Origin: Aquabacterium olei | GTDB taxonomy: Bacteria; Pseudomonadota; Gammaproteobacteria; Burkholderiales; Burkholderiaceae_C | Reading direction: 5' to 3' | DNA length: 64,000 nucleotides | NCBI RefSeq assembly: GCF_003100395.1 | Contig: NZ_CP029210.1 | Coordinates: 1,054,001-1,118,000 of the forward strand | Shown here: positions 1-12,622 of the stretch, one piece after another | Position numbering within the stretch: the stretch's first letter is position 1 | How the letters are laid out: each line of letters starts with the position of its first letter | The notes under the pieces: generated by a model | What the model saw: only the letters and a program-made list of their open reading frames with translations | Told to the model about the DNA's origin: nothing | The model's database searches: none | Position numbers and translations under genes: made by a program

Positions 1-1875
1 AGTCTGCTGGGCCAGCGCCGATTTGCCCCGTTCTTCTTCACGCAGTTCCTCGGGGCGGCCAACGACAACCTGTTCAAGTTCGCCTTCACCGTGCTGGTGA
101 CCTACCAGCTGCAGGTCAGCTGGCTGGACGCGAAGATGGCCGGCCTGGTCATCGGGGCGCTGTTCATCCTGCCCTTCGTGCTGCTGTCTGCCACCGCCGG
201 GCAGTGGGCCGACAAGCACGACAAGGCCTTCATCATGCGCAGCGTCAAGCTCATGGAGGTCGGCATCATGGTGCTGGCCGGCCTGGGCTTCTGGTTCACC
301 TGGGTGCCGCTTTTGTTGGGGTGCGTGTTCCTGATGGGGCTGCACTCGACCCTGTTCGGGCCGGTGAAGTACGCCTACCTGCCCCAGCACCTCCGGGAGC
401 ACGAGCTCACCGGGGGCAATGGTCTGGTCGAGATGGGCACCTTCGTCGCCATTCTGCTGGGCAACGTGGGTGGGGGGCTGCTCATGGGCATCAACGAAAC
501 CGGACGGCACTGGGTGGCGGCCGCGTGCTTTGCCGTGGCTTTGCTGGGCTGGCTGACGGCCCGCGGCATTCCGGCCTCGCCCTCGTCCGATCCGGGGCTG
601 AAGATCAACTGGAACCCGGTGTCCGAAACGTGGCGCAACCTCAAGCTGGCCGCGACCTACCCCAGCGTGTTCCGTTCGCTGCTGGGCATTTCGTGGATGT
701 GGTTCTTCGGGGCGGTGTTCCTGGCGCAGTTTCCGTCGTTCGCGCGCGATGTGTTGCATGGGGATGAGCAGGTGGCCTCGCTGCTGCTGGTGGTGTTCTC
801 GGTGGGCATCGCGGTCGGCTCGCTGCTGTGCGAGCGGTTCTCGCACCGGCACGTCGAGATCGGCCTGGTGCCCATGGGTGCCGTCGGCATGACCGTGTTC
901 GCATTCGATCTGTACCTGGCCGCCAGCGGGCTGTCGTACCCGGCCGATGCACCCCTGTTCGATGCGGCGGCCTTCGTAGCCCAGCCCGGGCATGGGCGTG
1001 TGATGGTCGATCTGGCCCTGCTGGCCTTCAGCGCCGGCCTCTACAGCGTGCCGATGTACGCGCTGATCCAGCTGCGGTCACAGCCCAGTCACCGTGCGCG
1101 CATCATTGCCGCCAACAACATCCTCAATGCGCTGTTCATGATCGTCAGCAGCCTGGCCGCCGGCGCCATGCTGTCTTCTGGCTTCACCATTCCCGAAGTG
1201 TTCGGTGCCACCGCCGTGCTGAACGTGCTGGTGGTGGGTTATGTGTTCTGGCTGATGCCCGAGTACATCGTGCGCCTGGTGATGCTGTTCGTGGCCCGCA
1301 TCGTGTACCGCTTGCGGGTCCGGGGTGACCATCACCTGCCGACCGATGGCGCGGCCATTCTGGTGTGCAACCACGTGAGCTTTGTCGACGCGGTGATCCT
1401 TGGTGTGCTGAGCCCGCGGCCCATGGTGTTCATCATGGACCACCGCATCTTCCGCACGCCCGGCATCGGCTGGTTCTTCCGCCTGGTCAAGGCCATTCCG
1501 ATCGCGCCTCAGAAGGAAGATCCGGCTGCGTACGAGGCGGCCTTCGAGCGCGCCCGGGCCGTGCTGAACGAAGGCGAGCTGCTGTGCCTTTTCCCGGAGG
1601 GCGCCATCACGCGCGACGGCAAGCTGCAGCCTTTCAAGGCCGGCATCATGAAGATCCTCGAGACGAACCCGGTGCCCGTGATTCCCGCCGCGCTGCACAA
1701 CCTGTGGGGTTCGAGTTTTTCGCGCATCGACGGGGTGGCCCTGGCCCGCCCCCTGCGTCGGGGGGTGTTCAACCCCGTGGGGCTGGTCGTCGGGGAACCG
1801 ATCCCGCCCGAGCAGGTCACACCGGCGGCCTTGCAGCAGCGCGTTCAGGCGTTGCTCGACGAGCCCACCCCCTGA
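1..1875 (+). CDS. LplT-like MFS transporter fused to PlsC-like acyltransferase (5' partial)
   Basis: The reading frame is open from the first base, so the start lies upstream of the window. The N-terminal ~400 residues are a hydrophobic major-facilitator domain; the opening stretch FLGAANDNLFKFAF is typical of LplT lysophospholipid flippases. From about residue 420 a PlsC-type 1-acylglycerol-phosphate acyltransferase domain follows, with the HX4D catalytic motif in NHVSFVDA (H458/D463, counted from the window edge) and the FPEGAITRDG glycerol-phosphate motif. The expected role is to flip lysophospholipids inward across the inner membrane and re-acylate them. E. coli does this with separate LplT and Aas proteins; here no acyl-ACP synthetase domain follows before the stop. 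The domain calls are strong; the substrate is inferred from the families. Confidence 0.85.
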   Translation, partial: SLLGQRRFAPFFFTQFLGAANDNLFKFAFTVLVTYQLQVSWLDAKMAGLVIGALFILPFVLLSATAGQWADKHDKAFIMRSVKLMEVGIMVLAGLGFWFTWVPLLLGCVFLMGLHSTLFGPVKYAYLPQHLREHELTGGNGLVEMGTFVAILLGNVGGGLLMGINETGRHWVAAACFAVALLGWLTARGIPASPSSDPGLKINWNPVSETWRNLKLAATYPSVFRSLLGISWMWFFGAVFLAQFPSFARDVLHGDEQVASLLLVVFSVGIAVGSLLCERFSHRHVEIGLVPMGAVGMTVFAFDLYLAASGLSYPADAPLFDAAAFVAQPGHGRVMVDLALLAFSAGLYSVPMYALIQLRSQPSHRARIIAANNILNALFMIVSSLAAGAMLSSGFTIPEVFGATAVLNVLVVGYVFWLMPEYIVRLVMLFVARIVYRLRVRGDHHLPTDGAAILVCNHVSFVDAVILGVLSPRPMVFIMDHRIFRTPGIGWFFRLVKAIPIAPQKEDPAAYEAAFERARAVLNEGELLCLFPEGAITRDGKLQPFKAGIMKILETNPVPVIPAALHNLWGSSFSRIDGVALARPLRRGVFNPVGLVVGEPIPPEQVTPAALQQRVQALLDEPTP

Positions 1876-1896
1876 CCTCACCTCCATCACTGACCC

Positions 1897-2589
1897 ATGG
1901 GCAATCTGCTGACCCCTGCGGCCTGGCCCCGCATCGTTCCTTTCATCGTCTTCATGGCGCTGCTGGCGCTGCGCGGGGCTGTGCCGACCGAGGATGGCGG
2001 CTGGCTGGATGCCCGGTGGATCTATCCGCTGTGTGTCGTGGTGGTCGGCGGCCTGCTGGTCTATTACTGGAGACGCTACAGCGAACTCCAGCGCCCCTAC
2101 GGCGAAACCGTCCGACTGGGCTGGAAGGCCGCGCTCGTGTCGGTCGTGGTCGGGTTGGTGGTGTTCAAGCTCTGGGTGGTGCTGACCGAGCCCTGGATGA
2201 TGCTGGGCGAACCCACAGCCAACTTCGTGCCGGTCGATGAAGAGGGCCGCCTGATGTGGGGGCTGATCGCCTTTCGCTGGGTGGGTGCGGCCCTGATGGT
2301 GCCGGTGATGGAAGAGCTGTTCTGGCGCTCGTTCCTGATGCGCTGGGTCGACCGACCGGACTTCGAGACGGTCGATCCCGCCCGGGTGTCGGTCAAGGCC
2401 ATTGCGCTGTCCACGCTGGTGTTCATGCTGGCCCACACGCACTGGCTGGGCGCCATCGTGGCGGGGCTGGCCTATGCCTTGCTGTATCGTTACACCCGCT
2501 CCTTGTGGGCGCCGATCCTGGCCCACGCCGTCACCAACGGTGTGCTGGGCGTGTGGGTGGTGCTGAACGGGAACTGGCAGTTCTGGTGA
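1897..2589 (+). CDS. CPBP/CAAX-type intramembrane metalloprotease family protein
   Basis: A 230-residue polytopic membrane protein. It has the three motifs of CPBP (Rce1-like) intramembrane proteases: E139-E140-x3-R144 (MEELFWRSFLMRW), H180 in FMLAHTHWLG, and H210-x3-N214 near the C-terminus (LAHAVTNG). The compact layout and the EELFWRSFLMRW signature resemble the CAAX prenyl protease-related family found in exosortase/PEP-CTERM bacteria, but no exosortase gene is visible here. It starts 21 bp after the acyltransferase fusion and is probably co-transcribed with it and the next gene. The substrate is unknown; an envelope-protein processing role is inference. Confidence 0.75.
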   Translation: MGNLLTPAAWPRIVPFIVFMALLALRGAVPTEDGGWLDARWIYPLCVVVVGGLLVYYWRRYSELQRPYGETVRLGWKAALVSVVVGLVVFKLWVVLTEPWMMLGEPTANFVPVDEEGRLMWGLIAFRWVGAALMVPVMEELFWRSFLMRWVDRPDFETVDPARVSVKAIALSTLVFMLAHTHWLGAIVAGLAYALLYRYTRSLWAPILAHAVTNGVLGVWVVLNGNWQFW

Positions 2590-2628
2590 GCCTGCGCCTG
2601 CGGCGGGTGTGACGATGAGGGTGAACGG

Positions 2629-3705
2629 TTGAGTGTGTCGACAAGGCCGGTACGGCGCAGTGTCCTGACCTGGGTTTCGCCGTTTGTGCGGCTTGGCGTG
2701 GCAGGGGTGTTCTTCGTGTCTGTGGTGGCAGCGTGGCTGCTGCATGCGGGCCATTCGGCACATCCGCTGCTGGCGCTGGCACCCTATCTGCCGTGGCCGT
2801 GGATGCTGGTGCCCGCGGTGCTCGCGCTGTGGGCTTCGATGTGGTTGCGCCCCGTCTGGCGGCTGATGAGCCTGGCGTCGGTGCTGCTGGTCAGCGGGGT
2901 CGTCATGGACCTGGCGCTGGGCCTGGCCGACGAAGGCGACAAGCCCCTGCGCCTGATGACGTACAACGCCAAGGTGATGCTGGCGTCACAGCGACCGGGT
3001 GGCATGGAAGGGTTGGCCGCCGAGATTGCCGCCCACGACCCGGATGTGCTGGTGATGCAGGATGCGGGCGAGTTGCGCCACATCGAGCGGTCGATGCCCG
3101 GTCTGCAGGCGAGCCTGTTCGGTGACCGCAACGTGTACCTGCACGGGCAGTATGTGGTCGCCAGCCGCTTGCCGCTGCACGGCTGCCATGCCGAGCGCCT
3201 GCCCTTTCCGCCCGAGCAGCGCGAGGCCCATGACTTCGTGCGCTGTGAGGTCGACGGACCCCACGGCCGTTTCACGCTGGTCAATGTGCACTTCGTGACC
3301 CCGCGGCAGGGCCTGCTGGCCGTGCGCCGTGGCGGGCTCGATGGGCTCGAGGTGTGGGAGGGCAACGCCACGGTCCGCGTGGAGCAGGCCCATGCGCTGG
3401 CCGAGGCCCTGCGGGGCATCCAGGGGCCGGTGGTGGTGGCGGGTGACCTCAATGCGCCCGAGCGCACCGACGTCGTGCGAAGCCTGTTGGCCACCGGCCT
3501 GCGTGATGTGTGGTCGTCTGCCGGCTTCGGCTATGGCTACACGCACGGCCATTCGCTGCGCATCGGTCTGTTCCAGTCCTTCCTGCGCATCGACCACATC
3601 CTGGTCAGCGAGGACATCGGCGTGCGCGCCGTCAAGGTGGGTGGTGCGATTGCCTCGGAACACCGCGCCGTGATCGCCGACCTGCTGATGCAGCGTCGGC
3701 GCTGA
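2629..3705 (+). CDS. Membrane-anchored endonuclease/exonuclease/phosphatase family protein
   Basis: About 358 residues. Roughly the first 105 residues form three membrane segments, followed by an endonuclease/exonuclease/phosphatase fold. Motifs seen are LMTYNAKV (first metal-site Asn), a central MQDAGE, VNVHF, GDLNAPERTD and the C-terminal IDHILVS with SEHRAV, so the catalytic set looks complete. The architecture resembles VanJ-like or YafD-like proteins with a domain outside the cytoplasm. The start is TTG at 2629 with GAGG eight bases upstream; GTG at 2635 is an alternative. It is the third gene of the same-strand group. The substrate (lipid phosphate, nucleic acid or other phosphodiester) cannot be decided from sequence. 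Confidence 0.75.
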   Translation: MSVSTRPVRRSVLTWVSPFVRLGVAGVFFVSVVAAWLLHAGHSAHPLLALAPYLPWPWMLVPAVLALWASMWLRPVWRLMSLASVLLVSGVVMDLALGLADEGDKPLRLMTYNAKVMLASQRPGGMEGLAAEIAAHDPDVLVMQDAGELRHIERSMPGLQASLFGDRNVYLHGQYVVASRLPLHGCHAERLPFPPEQREAHDFVRCEVDGPHGRFTLVNVHFVTPRQGLLAVRRGGLDGLEVWEGNATVRVEQAHALAEALRGIQGPVVVAGDLNAPERTDVVRSLLATGLRDVWSSAGFGYGYTHGHSLRIGLFQSFLRIDHILVSEDIGVRAVKVGGAIASEHRAVIADLLMQRRR

Positions 3706-3718
3706 GCGCCCCTGCCGA

Positions 3719-7233
<3,515 letters not shown>

Positions 7234-7236
7234 GGG

Positions 7237-8304
7237 TCACCTCTGGATCAGCATGGCGTCGCCATAGCTGAAGAAACGGTAGCGCTGCGCAATGGCATGG
7301 GCGTAAAGCGCGCGGATGTGATCGTAGCCGGCCAGCGCGCTCACCAGCATCATCAGCGTGCTTTTGGGCAGGTGGAAATTGGTGATCAGCACGTCCACCA
7401 CACGGAAGTCGAATCCCGGGGTGATGAAGATGTCGGTGTCGCGCTGGCCGGCCTCGAGGATGTCCTCGGGTGGGGCGCCGCGGGCGGCCGACTCGAGCGC
7501 GCGCAGCGTGGTCGTGCCGACTGCCACGATCCGGCCGCCGGCCGCGCGGGTGGCCCGGATGGCTTCGGCCGTGGCCTGCGGCACATCGAACCACTCGCTG
7601 TGCATCTTGTGCTCGGCCAGGTTGTCGGTGCGCACCGGCTGGAAGGTGCCGGCGCCGACATGCAACGTCACTTCGGCCGTGCGGATGCCGCGGGCAGCCA
7701 GACCGGCGAGCACGCCCTCGTCGAAGTGCAGGGCCGCCGTCGGGGCCGCCACGGCGCCGGGTTCCTTGGCGAACACCGTCTGGTAGCGGCGCACGTCGTC
7801 TTCTTCGTCGGCGTGGGTGATGTAGGGCGGCAGCGGCACGTGGCCGTGCTGCTCGAGCAGCGCGAACGGGTCGCCCTCGAAGCGCAGGTGGAACAGGCCG
7901 TTGTCCGGGCCACAGCGGCCCAGCACGTCGGCGTCGAAGGCGTCGGCAAAGCGCACGCGGGCGCCCGGCTTGGGCGACTTGCTGGCGCGCATGTGGGCCC
8001 AGACCTCGTGGGTGCCGGGCAGCACGCGCTCGATGAGGGCCTCGACGGCTCCCCCGGTGGCCTTGGCGCCGAACAGGCGGGCCTTGATGACGCGGGTGTT
8101 GTTGAAGACCAGCAGGTCGCCGGTCTGCAGCAGGTCGGGCAGTTCGCGGAAGACGCGGTCGACCGGTTGGGTGCCGCGGCCATCCAGCAGGCGCGACGCG
8201 CTGCGTTCAGGGGCCGGGTGCTGGGCGATCAGGGACTCGGGGAGATCGAAATCGAAATCGGCGAGGGTGTAGGCGCGGTCAGCGGAGGGAGCGAGGGAGG
8301 CCAT
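7237..8304 (-). CDS. queA: S-adenosylmethionine:tRNA ribosyltransferase-isomerase
   Basis: 355 residues. QueA transfers and isomerises the ribosyl group of SAM onto preQ1-tRNA to make epoxyqueuosine. Recognised by the N-terminal [35 protein letters not shown], the [10 protein letters not shown] segment, [12 protein letters not shown] and the C-terminal [17 protein letters not shown]. The frame is open upstream to 8463, but ATG 8304 gives the canonical N-terminus and normal length. First gene of the queA-kinase-tgt operon, divergent from the small gene at 8423. Confidence 0.97.
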   Translation of the reverse strand: MASLAPSADRAYTLADFDFDLPESLIAQHPAPERSASRLLDGRGTQPVDRVFRELPDLLQTGDLLVFNNTRVIKARLFGAKATGGAVEALIERVLPGTHEVWAHMRASKSPKPGARVRFADAFDADVLGRCGPDNGLFHLRFEGDPFALLEQHGHVPLPPYITHADEEDDVRRYQTVFAKEPGAVAAPTAALHFDEGVLAGLAARGIRTAEVTLHVGAGTFQPVRTDNLAEHKMHSEWFDVPQATAEAIRATRAAGGRIVAVGTTTLRALESAARGAPPEDILEAGQRDTDIFITPGFDFRVVDVLITNFHLPKSTLMMLVSALAGYDHIRALYAHAIAQRYRFFSYGDAMLIQR

Positions 8305-8422
8305 GCTGTTTTGAGGGGCGGACGAGCCCCGTGCCAAAAGGCGTGATTGTCGCTCAAGCGCCCACCCCGGCGTGCGCCGCGTGGCCGACAATCGCCCTCT
8401 CCGATTCCCCTGCACACCCGTC

Positions 8423-8656
8423 ATGAAGACCCACGACATCGAACTGCAACGCATCAAGGCCATCCGTCACGACAAGGGACTGATCGAACTGAGCGTGGAC
8501 GCGCTGGTGCAGCCGCGCCCGGCGAAGGACGAGCGCATCACGAGCACCGTGTCCCTGGCGGTGGACGACGCGCGCACGCTGATCATGCTGCTCAAGCAGC
8601 AGGTGGCCGAGCTCGACAAGCTCAATCCGCGCAGCCGTCGGTCCGGGCGCTGTTGA
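8423..8656 (+). CDS. Small conserved protein of unknown function (77 aa)
   Basis: Encodes a 77-residue soluble, charged protein beginning [19 protein letters not shown] and ending in a basic tail ([10 protein letters not shown]). It has no signal peptide, membrane segment or recognisable motif. The predicted alternation of a beta-rich first half and a helical second half ([19 protein letters not shown]) suggests a folded mini-protein. I chose ATG 8423 over the upstream in-frame start at 8372 because the upstream residues are arginine/proline-rich and look non-coding. A -10-like GACAAT lies at about 8391. It is 63 bp before recG on the same strand. Function unknown. Confidence 0.6.
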   Translation: MKTHDIELQRIKAIRHDKGLIELSVDALVQPRPAKDERITSTVSLAVDDARTLIMLLKQQVAELDKLNPRSRRSGRC

Positions 8657-8719
8657 TCGGGCACGGCTGCGCGCCCCACAGGCACAATCCGTCTTCCCAG
8701 CCTACTCTGCGACCTCACC

Positions 8720-10858
8720 GTGCCCCGCCAGGCCGCTTCATCCCGCACATCGAACGGCGCCGCGCCCGCGGCCCCTGCCGCAGCCCGCTCTGCGCCGCAG
8801 AAGGCGATGGACAAGCTCGGCCTGGTGCGCGACATCGACCTCGCGCTGCACCTGCCGCTGCGCTATGAGGATGAAACGCGGCTGACCCGGCTGTGCGATG
8901 CCCGTGATGGCGAGACCGTGCAGGTGGAGGGCACCGTGCGCGAAAGCCGCATCGAGGCCCGCGGGCGGCGTCAGCTCCTCATCCGTCTGGGTGACGGCAG
9001 CGGCGAGGTGCTGCTGCGCTTCCTGAACTTCTATGGCTCGCAGCAGAAGAGCTGGGGGCCCGGCGTGCGCCTGCGCGTGCGCGGCGAGCTGCGCCACGGC
9101 TTCTTCGGGCGCGAGATGGTGCACCCCACGGTGCGCATCGTGCAGGACGACACCCCGCTGGCCGCCGCGCTCACGCCGGTCTACCCCACGGCCGCCGGCT
9201 TGCCTCAGACCTATCTGCGCAAGGCCGTGGCAGCCGGCCTGGCCCGCGCCCCGCTGGACGAGGTGATTCCGGCCGCGCTGCTGCCCCGTACGTGGCCGAG
9301 CCTGCGCGAGGCGCTCGACTTCCTGCATCACCCCAGCCCCGAGGTGTCGCTGGCGGCGCTGGAAGACCACAGCCACCCGGCCTGGCAGCGCCTGAAGTTC
9401 GAGGAGCTGCTGGCTCAGCAGGTGTCGCAGCTGCGCGCGCGGGCCGAACGCGCCCATCTGCGCGCCCCGTCGTTGCGGGCCAGGCCGCAAGGCCTGCTCG
9501 ATCGCCTGATGGCGGTGCTGCCTTTTCAGCTCACGGGCGCCCAGCAGCGGGTGGTGGCCGAGATTGCCACCGACCTGTCGCTGGCCCGGCCCATGCACCG
9601 GCTGTTGCAGGGCGATGTGGGCTCGGGCAAGACCGTGGTGGCCGCACTGGCCGCCGCCGTGGCGATGGACGCGGGCTGGCAGTGCGCCTTGATGGCGCCC
9701 ACCGAGATCCTGGCCGAGCAGCACTTCCGCAAGCTGGTGGGCTGGCTGGAGCCGCTGGGCGTGAAGGTGGCCTGGCTGACCGGCAGCCTCAAGCCCAAAA
9801 TGAAGCGCGAGCAGATGGCCGCCGTGGCATCGGGTGAGGCGCAGTTGGTGGTCGGCACGCATGCGGTCATTCAGGACCAGGTCGAGTTCGCGAAGCTCGG
9901 GCTGGCGCTGATCGACGAGCAGCACCGCTTTGGCGTCGCGCAGCGGCTGCAGCTGCGCCGCAAGCTGGAAAGCGCCGAACTCGAGCCGCACCTGCTGATG
10001 ATGAGCGCCACGCCCATCCCGCGCACACTGGCCATGACCTACCTGGCCGACCTCGAGGTCAGCACCATCGACGAGCTGCCCCCGGGCCGCACGCCCATCG
10101 TCACCAAGGTGTTTGCAGACAGCCGCCGCGACGAGGTGATCGAGCGCATCCGTGACGAGGTGGCGCGCGGTCGTCAGGTGTACTGGGTGTGCCCGCTGAT
10201 CGACGAAACCGAGGCCAGCGACCAGGCCGCCGACGAAGCCGCCGGCCGTGCGTCCGATCGCCGCCCGCCGCTGGATCTGAGCAACGTCACCCAGACCCAC
10301 CAGGAGCTGGGCGAGACCCTGCAGGGCTTCGGGGTGGGCCTGCTGCACGGCCGCCTGCCGGCCGCCGAGAAGGCGGAGGTCATGGCGCAGTTCGCCGCCA
10401 ACACGCTGTCCGTGCTGGTGGCCACCACCGTGATCGAAGTGGGCGTGGACGTGCCCAACGCCAGCCTGATGGTGATTGAGCACGCCGAGCGATTCGGGCT
10501 GAGCCAGCTGCACCAGCTGCGCGGCCGGGTGGGCCGAGGCGCCGTGGCCAGCGTGTGCGTGCTGCTGTATGGCTCCCCGCTGTCGGATTCGGGCAAGCAG
10601 CGCTTGAAGGCCATGGTCGAGACCACCGACGGTTTCGAGATTGCCCGGCGTGACCTGGAAATCCGCGGCCCCGGCGAGTTCATGGGTGCCCGCCAGTCGG
10701 GGGCCGCACTGCTGCGCTTTGCCGACCTGCAGGAAGACCAGGCCTTGATTGCCCGGGCGCGCCAGGTGGCCGAAGTGATGCTGCGCGAGCATCCGCAGGC
10801 CGCACAGCGCCATGCCGCGCGCTGGCTGGGTGCCAAGTCGGAGTACCTGAAGGCGTGA
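8720..10858 (+). CDS. recG: ATP-dependent DNA helicase RecG
   Basis: 712 residues from a GTG start. RecG remodels stalled forks and Holliday junctions. An N-terminal wedge/OB domain (GTVRESRIEARGRRQLLIRLGDG) precedes a superfamily 2 helicase core with Walker A GDVGSGKTVVA, the DEQH box (LIDEQHRFGV), motif III MSATPIPRTLA, motif V VATTVIEVGVDVPNA and motif VI QLRGRVGRG. The C-terminal TRG region is present (RRDLEIRGPGEFMGARQSG). The extra N-terminal Ala/Ser-rich ~20 residues are probably flexible. oxyR follows after 46 bp on the same strand, a pairing known in other betaproteobacteria. Confidence 0.97.
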   Translation: MPRQAASSRTSNGAAPAAPAAARSAPQKAMDKLGLVRDIDLALHLPLRYEDETRLTRLCDARDGETVQVEGTVRESRIEARGRRQLLIRLGDGSGEVLLRFLNFYGSQQKSWGPGVRLRVRGELRHGFFGREMVHPTVRIVQDDTPLAAALTPVYPTAAGLPQTYLRKAVAAGLARAPLDEVIPAALLPRTWPSLREALDFLHHPSPEVSLAALEDHSHPAWQRLKFEELLAQQVSQLRARAERAHLRAPSLRARPQGLLDRLMAVLPFQLTGAQQRVVAEIATDLSLARPMHRLLQGDVGSGKTVVAALAAAVAMDAGWQCALMAPTEILAEQHFRKLVGWLEPLGVKVAWLTGSLKPKMKREQMAAVASGEAQLVVGTHAVIQDQVEFAKLGLALIDEQHRFGVAQRLQLRRKLESAELEPHLLMMSATPIPRTLAMTYLADLEVSTIDELPPGRTPIVTKVFADSRRDEVIERIRDEVARGRQVYWVCPLIDETEASDQAADEAAGRASDRRPPLDLSNVTQTHQELGETLQGFGVGLLHGRLPAAEKAEVMAQFAANTLSVLVATTVIEVGVDVPNASLMVIEHAERFGLSQLHQLRGRVGRGAVASVCVLLYGSPLSDSGKQRLKAMVETTDGFEIARRDLEIRGPGEFMGARQSGAALLRFADLQEDQALIARARQVAEVMLREHPQAAQRHAARWLGAKSEYLKA

Positions 10859-10891
10859 CCCGGACGCCGCATCGCGCCGGGCGGCTTGCCG

Positions 10892-10897
10892 CACAAT
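10892..10897 (+). promoter_or_regulatory. -10-like CACAAT placed for a leaderless oxyR transcript
   Basis: CACAAT ends seven bases before the oxyR ATG, so transcription would start at or next to the start codon. No Shine-Dalgarno sequence fits in the gap and no -35 match is obvious, so this rests on position and on the same arrangement at polA, ybgC and murJ. Confidence 0.35.
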
Positions 10898-10904
10898 CCC
10901 GGTC

Positions 10905-11828
10905 ATGACGCTGACTGAACTTCGCTACATTGTTGCCGTGGCGCGCGAACGGCACTTCGGCCGGGCCGCCGAGGCGTGCTTCGTGTCGCAACCGACCCTC
11001 TCCGTGGCCGTGAAGAAGCTCGAAGACGAGCTGGACGTGAAGCTGTTCGAACGCGGCAGCGCCGAGATCAGCGTCACGCCACTGGGCGAAGAGATCGTGC
11101 GCCAGGCGCAGGCCGTGCTGGAGCAGGCGCAGTCGATCAAGGAAATTGCCAAGCGCGGCAAGGACCCGCTGGCCGGGCCGCTGCGCCTCGGTGTCATCTA
11201 CACCATCGGCCCCTACCTGCTGCCGGATCTGGTGCGCCAGGCCATTGCCCGCGTGCCCCAGATGCCGCTGATGCTGCAGGAAAACTTCACCGTCAAGCTG
11301 CTCGAGATGCTGCGCGCCGGTGAGCTGGATTGCGCCATCCTGGCCGAGCCCTTCCCGGACACCAACCTGGCCACGGCGCCGCTGTACGAAGAGCCTTTCA
11401 TGGTGGCGGTGCCCCGCAACCACCCGCTGGCCACCCGCGAGCGCATCGACGCCGAGGAACTCAAGCGCGAGACCATGCTGCTGCTGGGCGCCGGGCACTG
11501 CTTCCGCGACCACGTGCTCGAGGTCTGCCCCGAGTTCGCCCGGTTTTCCAGCGACGCCGAAGGCATCCGCCGCAGCTTCGAAGGCTCGTCGCTCGAGACC
11601 ATCAAGCACATGGTGGCCGCCGGCATGGGCGTCACGGTCGTGCCGAGGCTGTCAGTGCCGGTCGAGCCGCATCCACACCTCGTCTACATCCCGTTCGAAG
11701 AGCCGGCGCCCACGCGCAGGGTGGTGCTGGTGTGGCGCCGCAGCTTCACGCGCTACGAGGCCATTGCGGCCCTGCGCAACGCGATTTACGCCTGCCCGCT
11801 CGACGGCGTGTCGCGGCTCACATCCTGA
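10905..11828 (+). CDS. oxyR: Hydrogen-peroxide-sensing LysR-family regulator OxyR
   Basis: 307 residues. An N-terminal LysR helix-turn-helix (MTLTELRYIVAVARERHFGRAA) is followed by a periplasmic-binding-like sensor domain. The redox cysteines are at positions 199 and 208 in GHCFRDHVLEVC, the same numbering as E. coli OxyR, and the downstream EGSSLETIKHMVAAGMGVTVVP motif matches OxyR. It is therefore expected to form a C199-C208 disulfide with peroxide and activate catalase or peroxiredoxin genes; none of those targets is in the window. Its last 43 bp overlap the convergent membrane-protein gene. Read together with recG upstream. Confidence 0.95.
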   Translation: MTLTELRYIVAVARERHFGRAAEACFVSQPTLSVAVKKLEDELDVKLFERGSAEISVTPLGEEIVRQAQAVLEQAQSIKEIAKRGKDPLAGPLRLGVIYTIGPYLLPDLVRQAIARVPQMPLMLQENFTVKLLEMLRAGELDCAILAEPFPDTNLATAPLYEEPFMVAVPRNHPLATRERIDAEELKRETMLLLGAGHCFRDHVLEVCPEFARFSSDAEGIRRSFEGSSLETIKHMVAAGMGVTVVPRLSVPVEPHPHLVYIPFEEPAPTRRVVLVWRRSFTRYEAIAALRNAIYACPLDGVSRLTS

Positions 11829-12622
11829 CCGGGCAATGACCCATCGGGCGGGGTGCCCGGTGCGTCAAAGCAGTCGACCACCGTGAAGTACAGCGAGGCG
11901 TAGAACGCCGCCGCCACCCACAGGCCGGTGGCCACGGCCAGCACGTTGACGACGGCAGGCACGGGCACCACCATCGCAATCACGCTGTCGATCAGCCCCA
12001 CGAGAACGATCAGCACGGCCCACGCCGCCCCGTACACGACAAAGGCGCCGAGGTTGCGCCAGCAGGCGATCCAGCTGAAGAACAGCGCCTTGGCCAGCGG
12101 CTGCCTGGCCCACAGGATGAGAGCCGGTGTGTGCCAGAACAGCAGCGACACCGGCAATGTGAGCGCCATGCGCCACAGCAGGTCCTGCTGGACCAGCGGA
12201 TTTGCCAGGATCTCGCCGGCATCCTGCGCGGTTTCAAAGGCCTCGGCCAGCACGTCGGCGCCCGGGCCGAACACATGGGCCAGCTGCATCACCACCAGCG
12301 TGGCCGCGACGTAGGCACCCCCCAGGCGCGCAAAGGCCTTGCGCATCTCCGGCTGCGTGCGCACCGCCTCGATCAGCACGGAGGGCGGGATCTTCTCGCT
12401 GGCCAGTGCGTGGCGCGAGGCCAGCATGAAGCCCATCCACACCATCGGCATGGCCGCCAGCAGCAGCAGCGGGCCGATCACGGGCAGGCTCATCAGCAGC
12501 AGTGCCACGCTGGCCACCAGGCCCAGCAGGCCCACGAAGTTCAGCGGCTGCCGCTTGCCGAGCAGCAGGCCCTGTCGGACCCACACCAGGCCCTGTGCCG
12601 GTTTGACGAGGCGCAGCTTCAT
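11786..12622 (-). CDS. BPSS1780-type multi-pass membrane protein
   Basis: 278 residues with about six hydrophobic segments. The N-terminus (KPAQGLVWVRQGLLLGKRQPLNFVGLLG) looks like the BPSS1780 family of betaproteobacterial membrane proteins of unknown function. Charged residues are sparse and there are no catalytic motifs. The ATG overlaps the thrB stop by 4 bp (ATGA), so the two are translationally coupled. The 3' end overlaps oxyR by 43 bp in convergent orientation. The family assignment is from memory of the N-terminal pattern; the role is unknown. Confidence 0.7.
   Translation of the reverse strand: MKLRLVKPAQGLVWVRQGLLLGKRQPLNFVGLLGLVASVALLLMSLPVIGPLLLLAAMPMVWMGFMLASRHALASEKIPPSVLIEAVRTQPEMRKAFARLGGAYVAATLVVMQLAHVFGPGADVLAEAFETAQDAGEILANPLVQQDLLWRMALTLPVSLLFWHTPALILWARQPLAKALFFSWIACWRNLGAFVVYGAAWAVLIVLVGLIDSVIAMVVPVPAVVNVLAVATGLWVAAAFYASLYFTVVDCFDAPGTPPDGSLPGQDVSRDTPSSGQA

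Noticed and set aside
1078..2763. A 561-codon minus-strand frame over the acyltransferase and protease genes
   Set aside because: His/Arg/Gln-rich shadow of three clear plus-strand genes.
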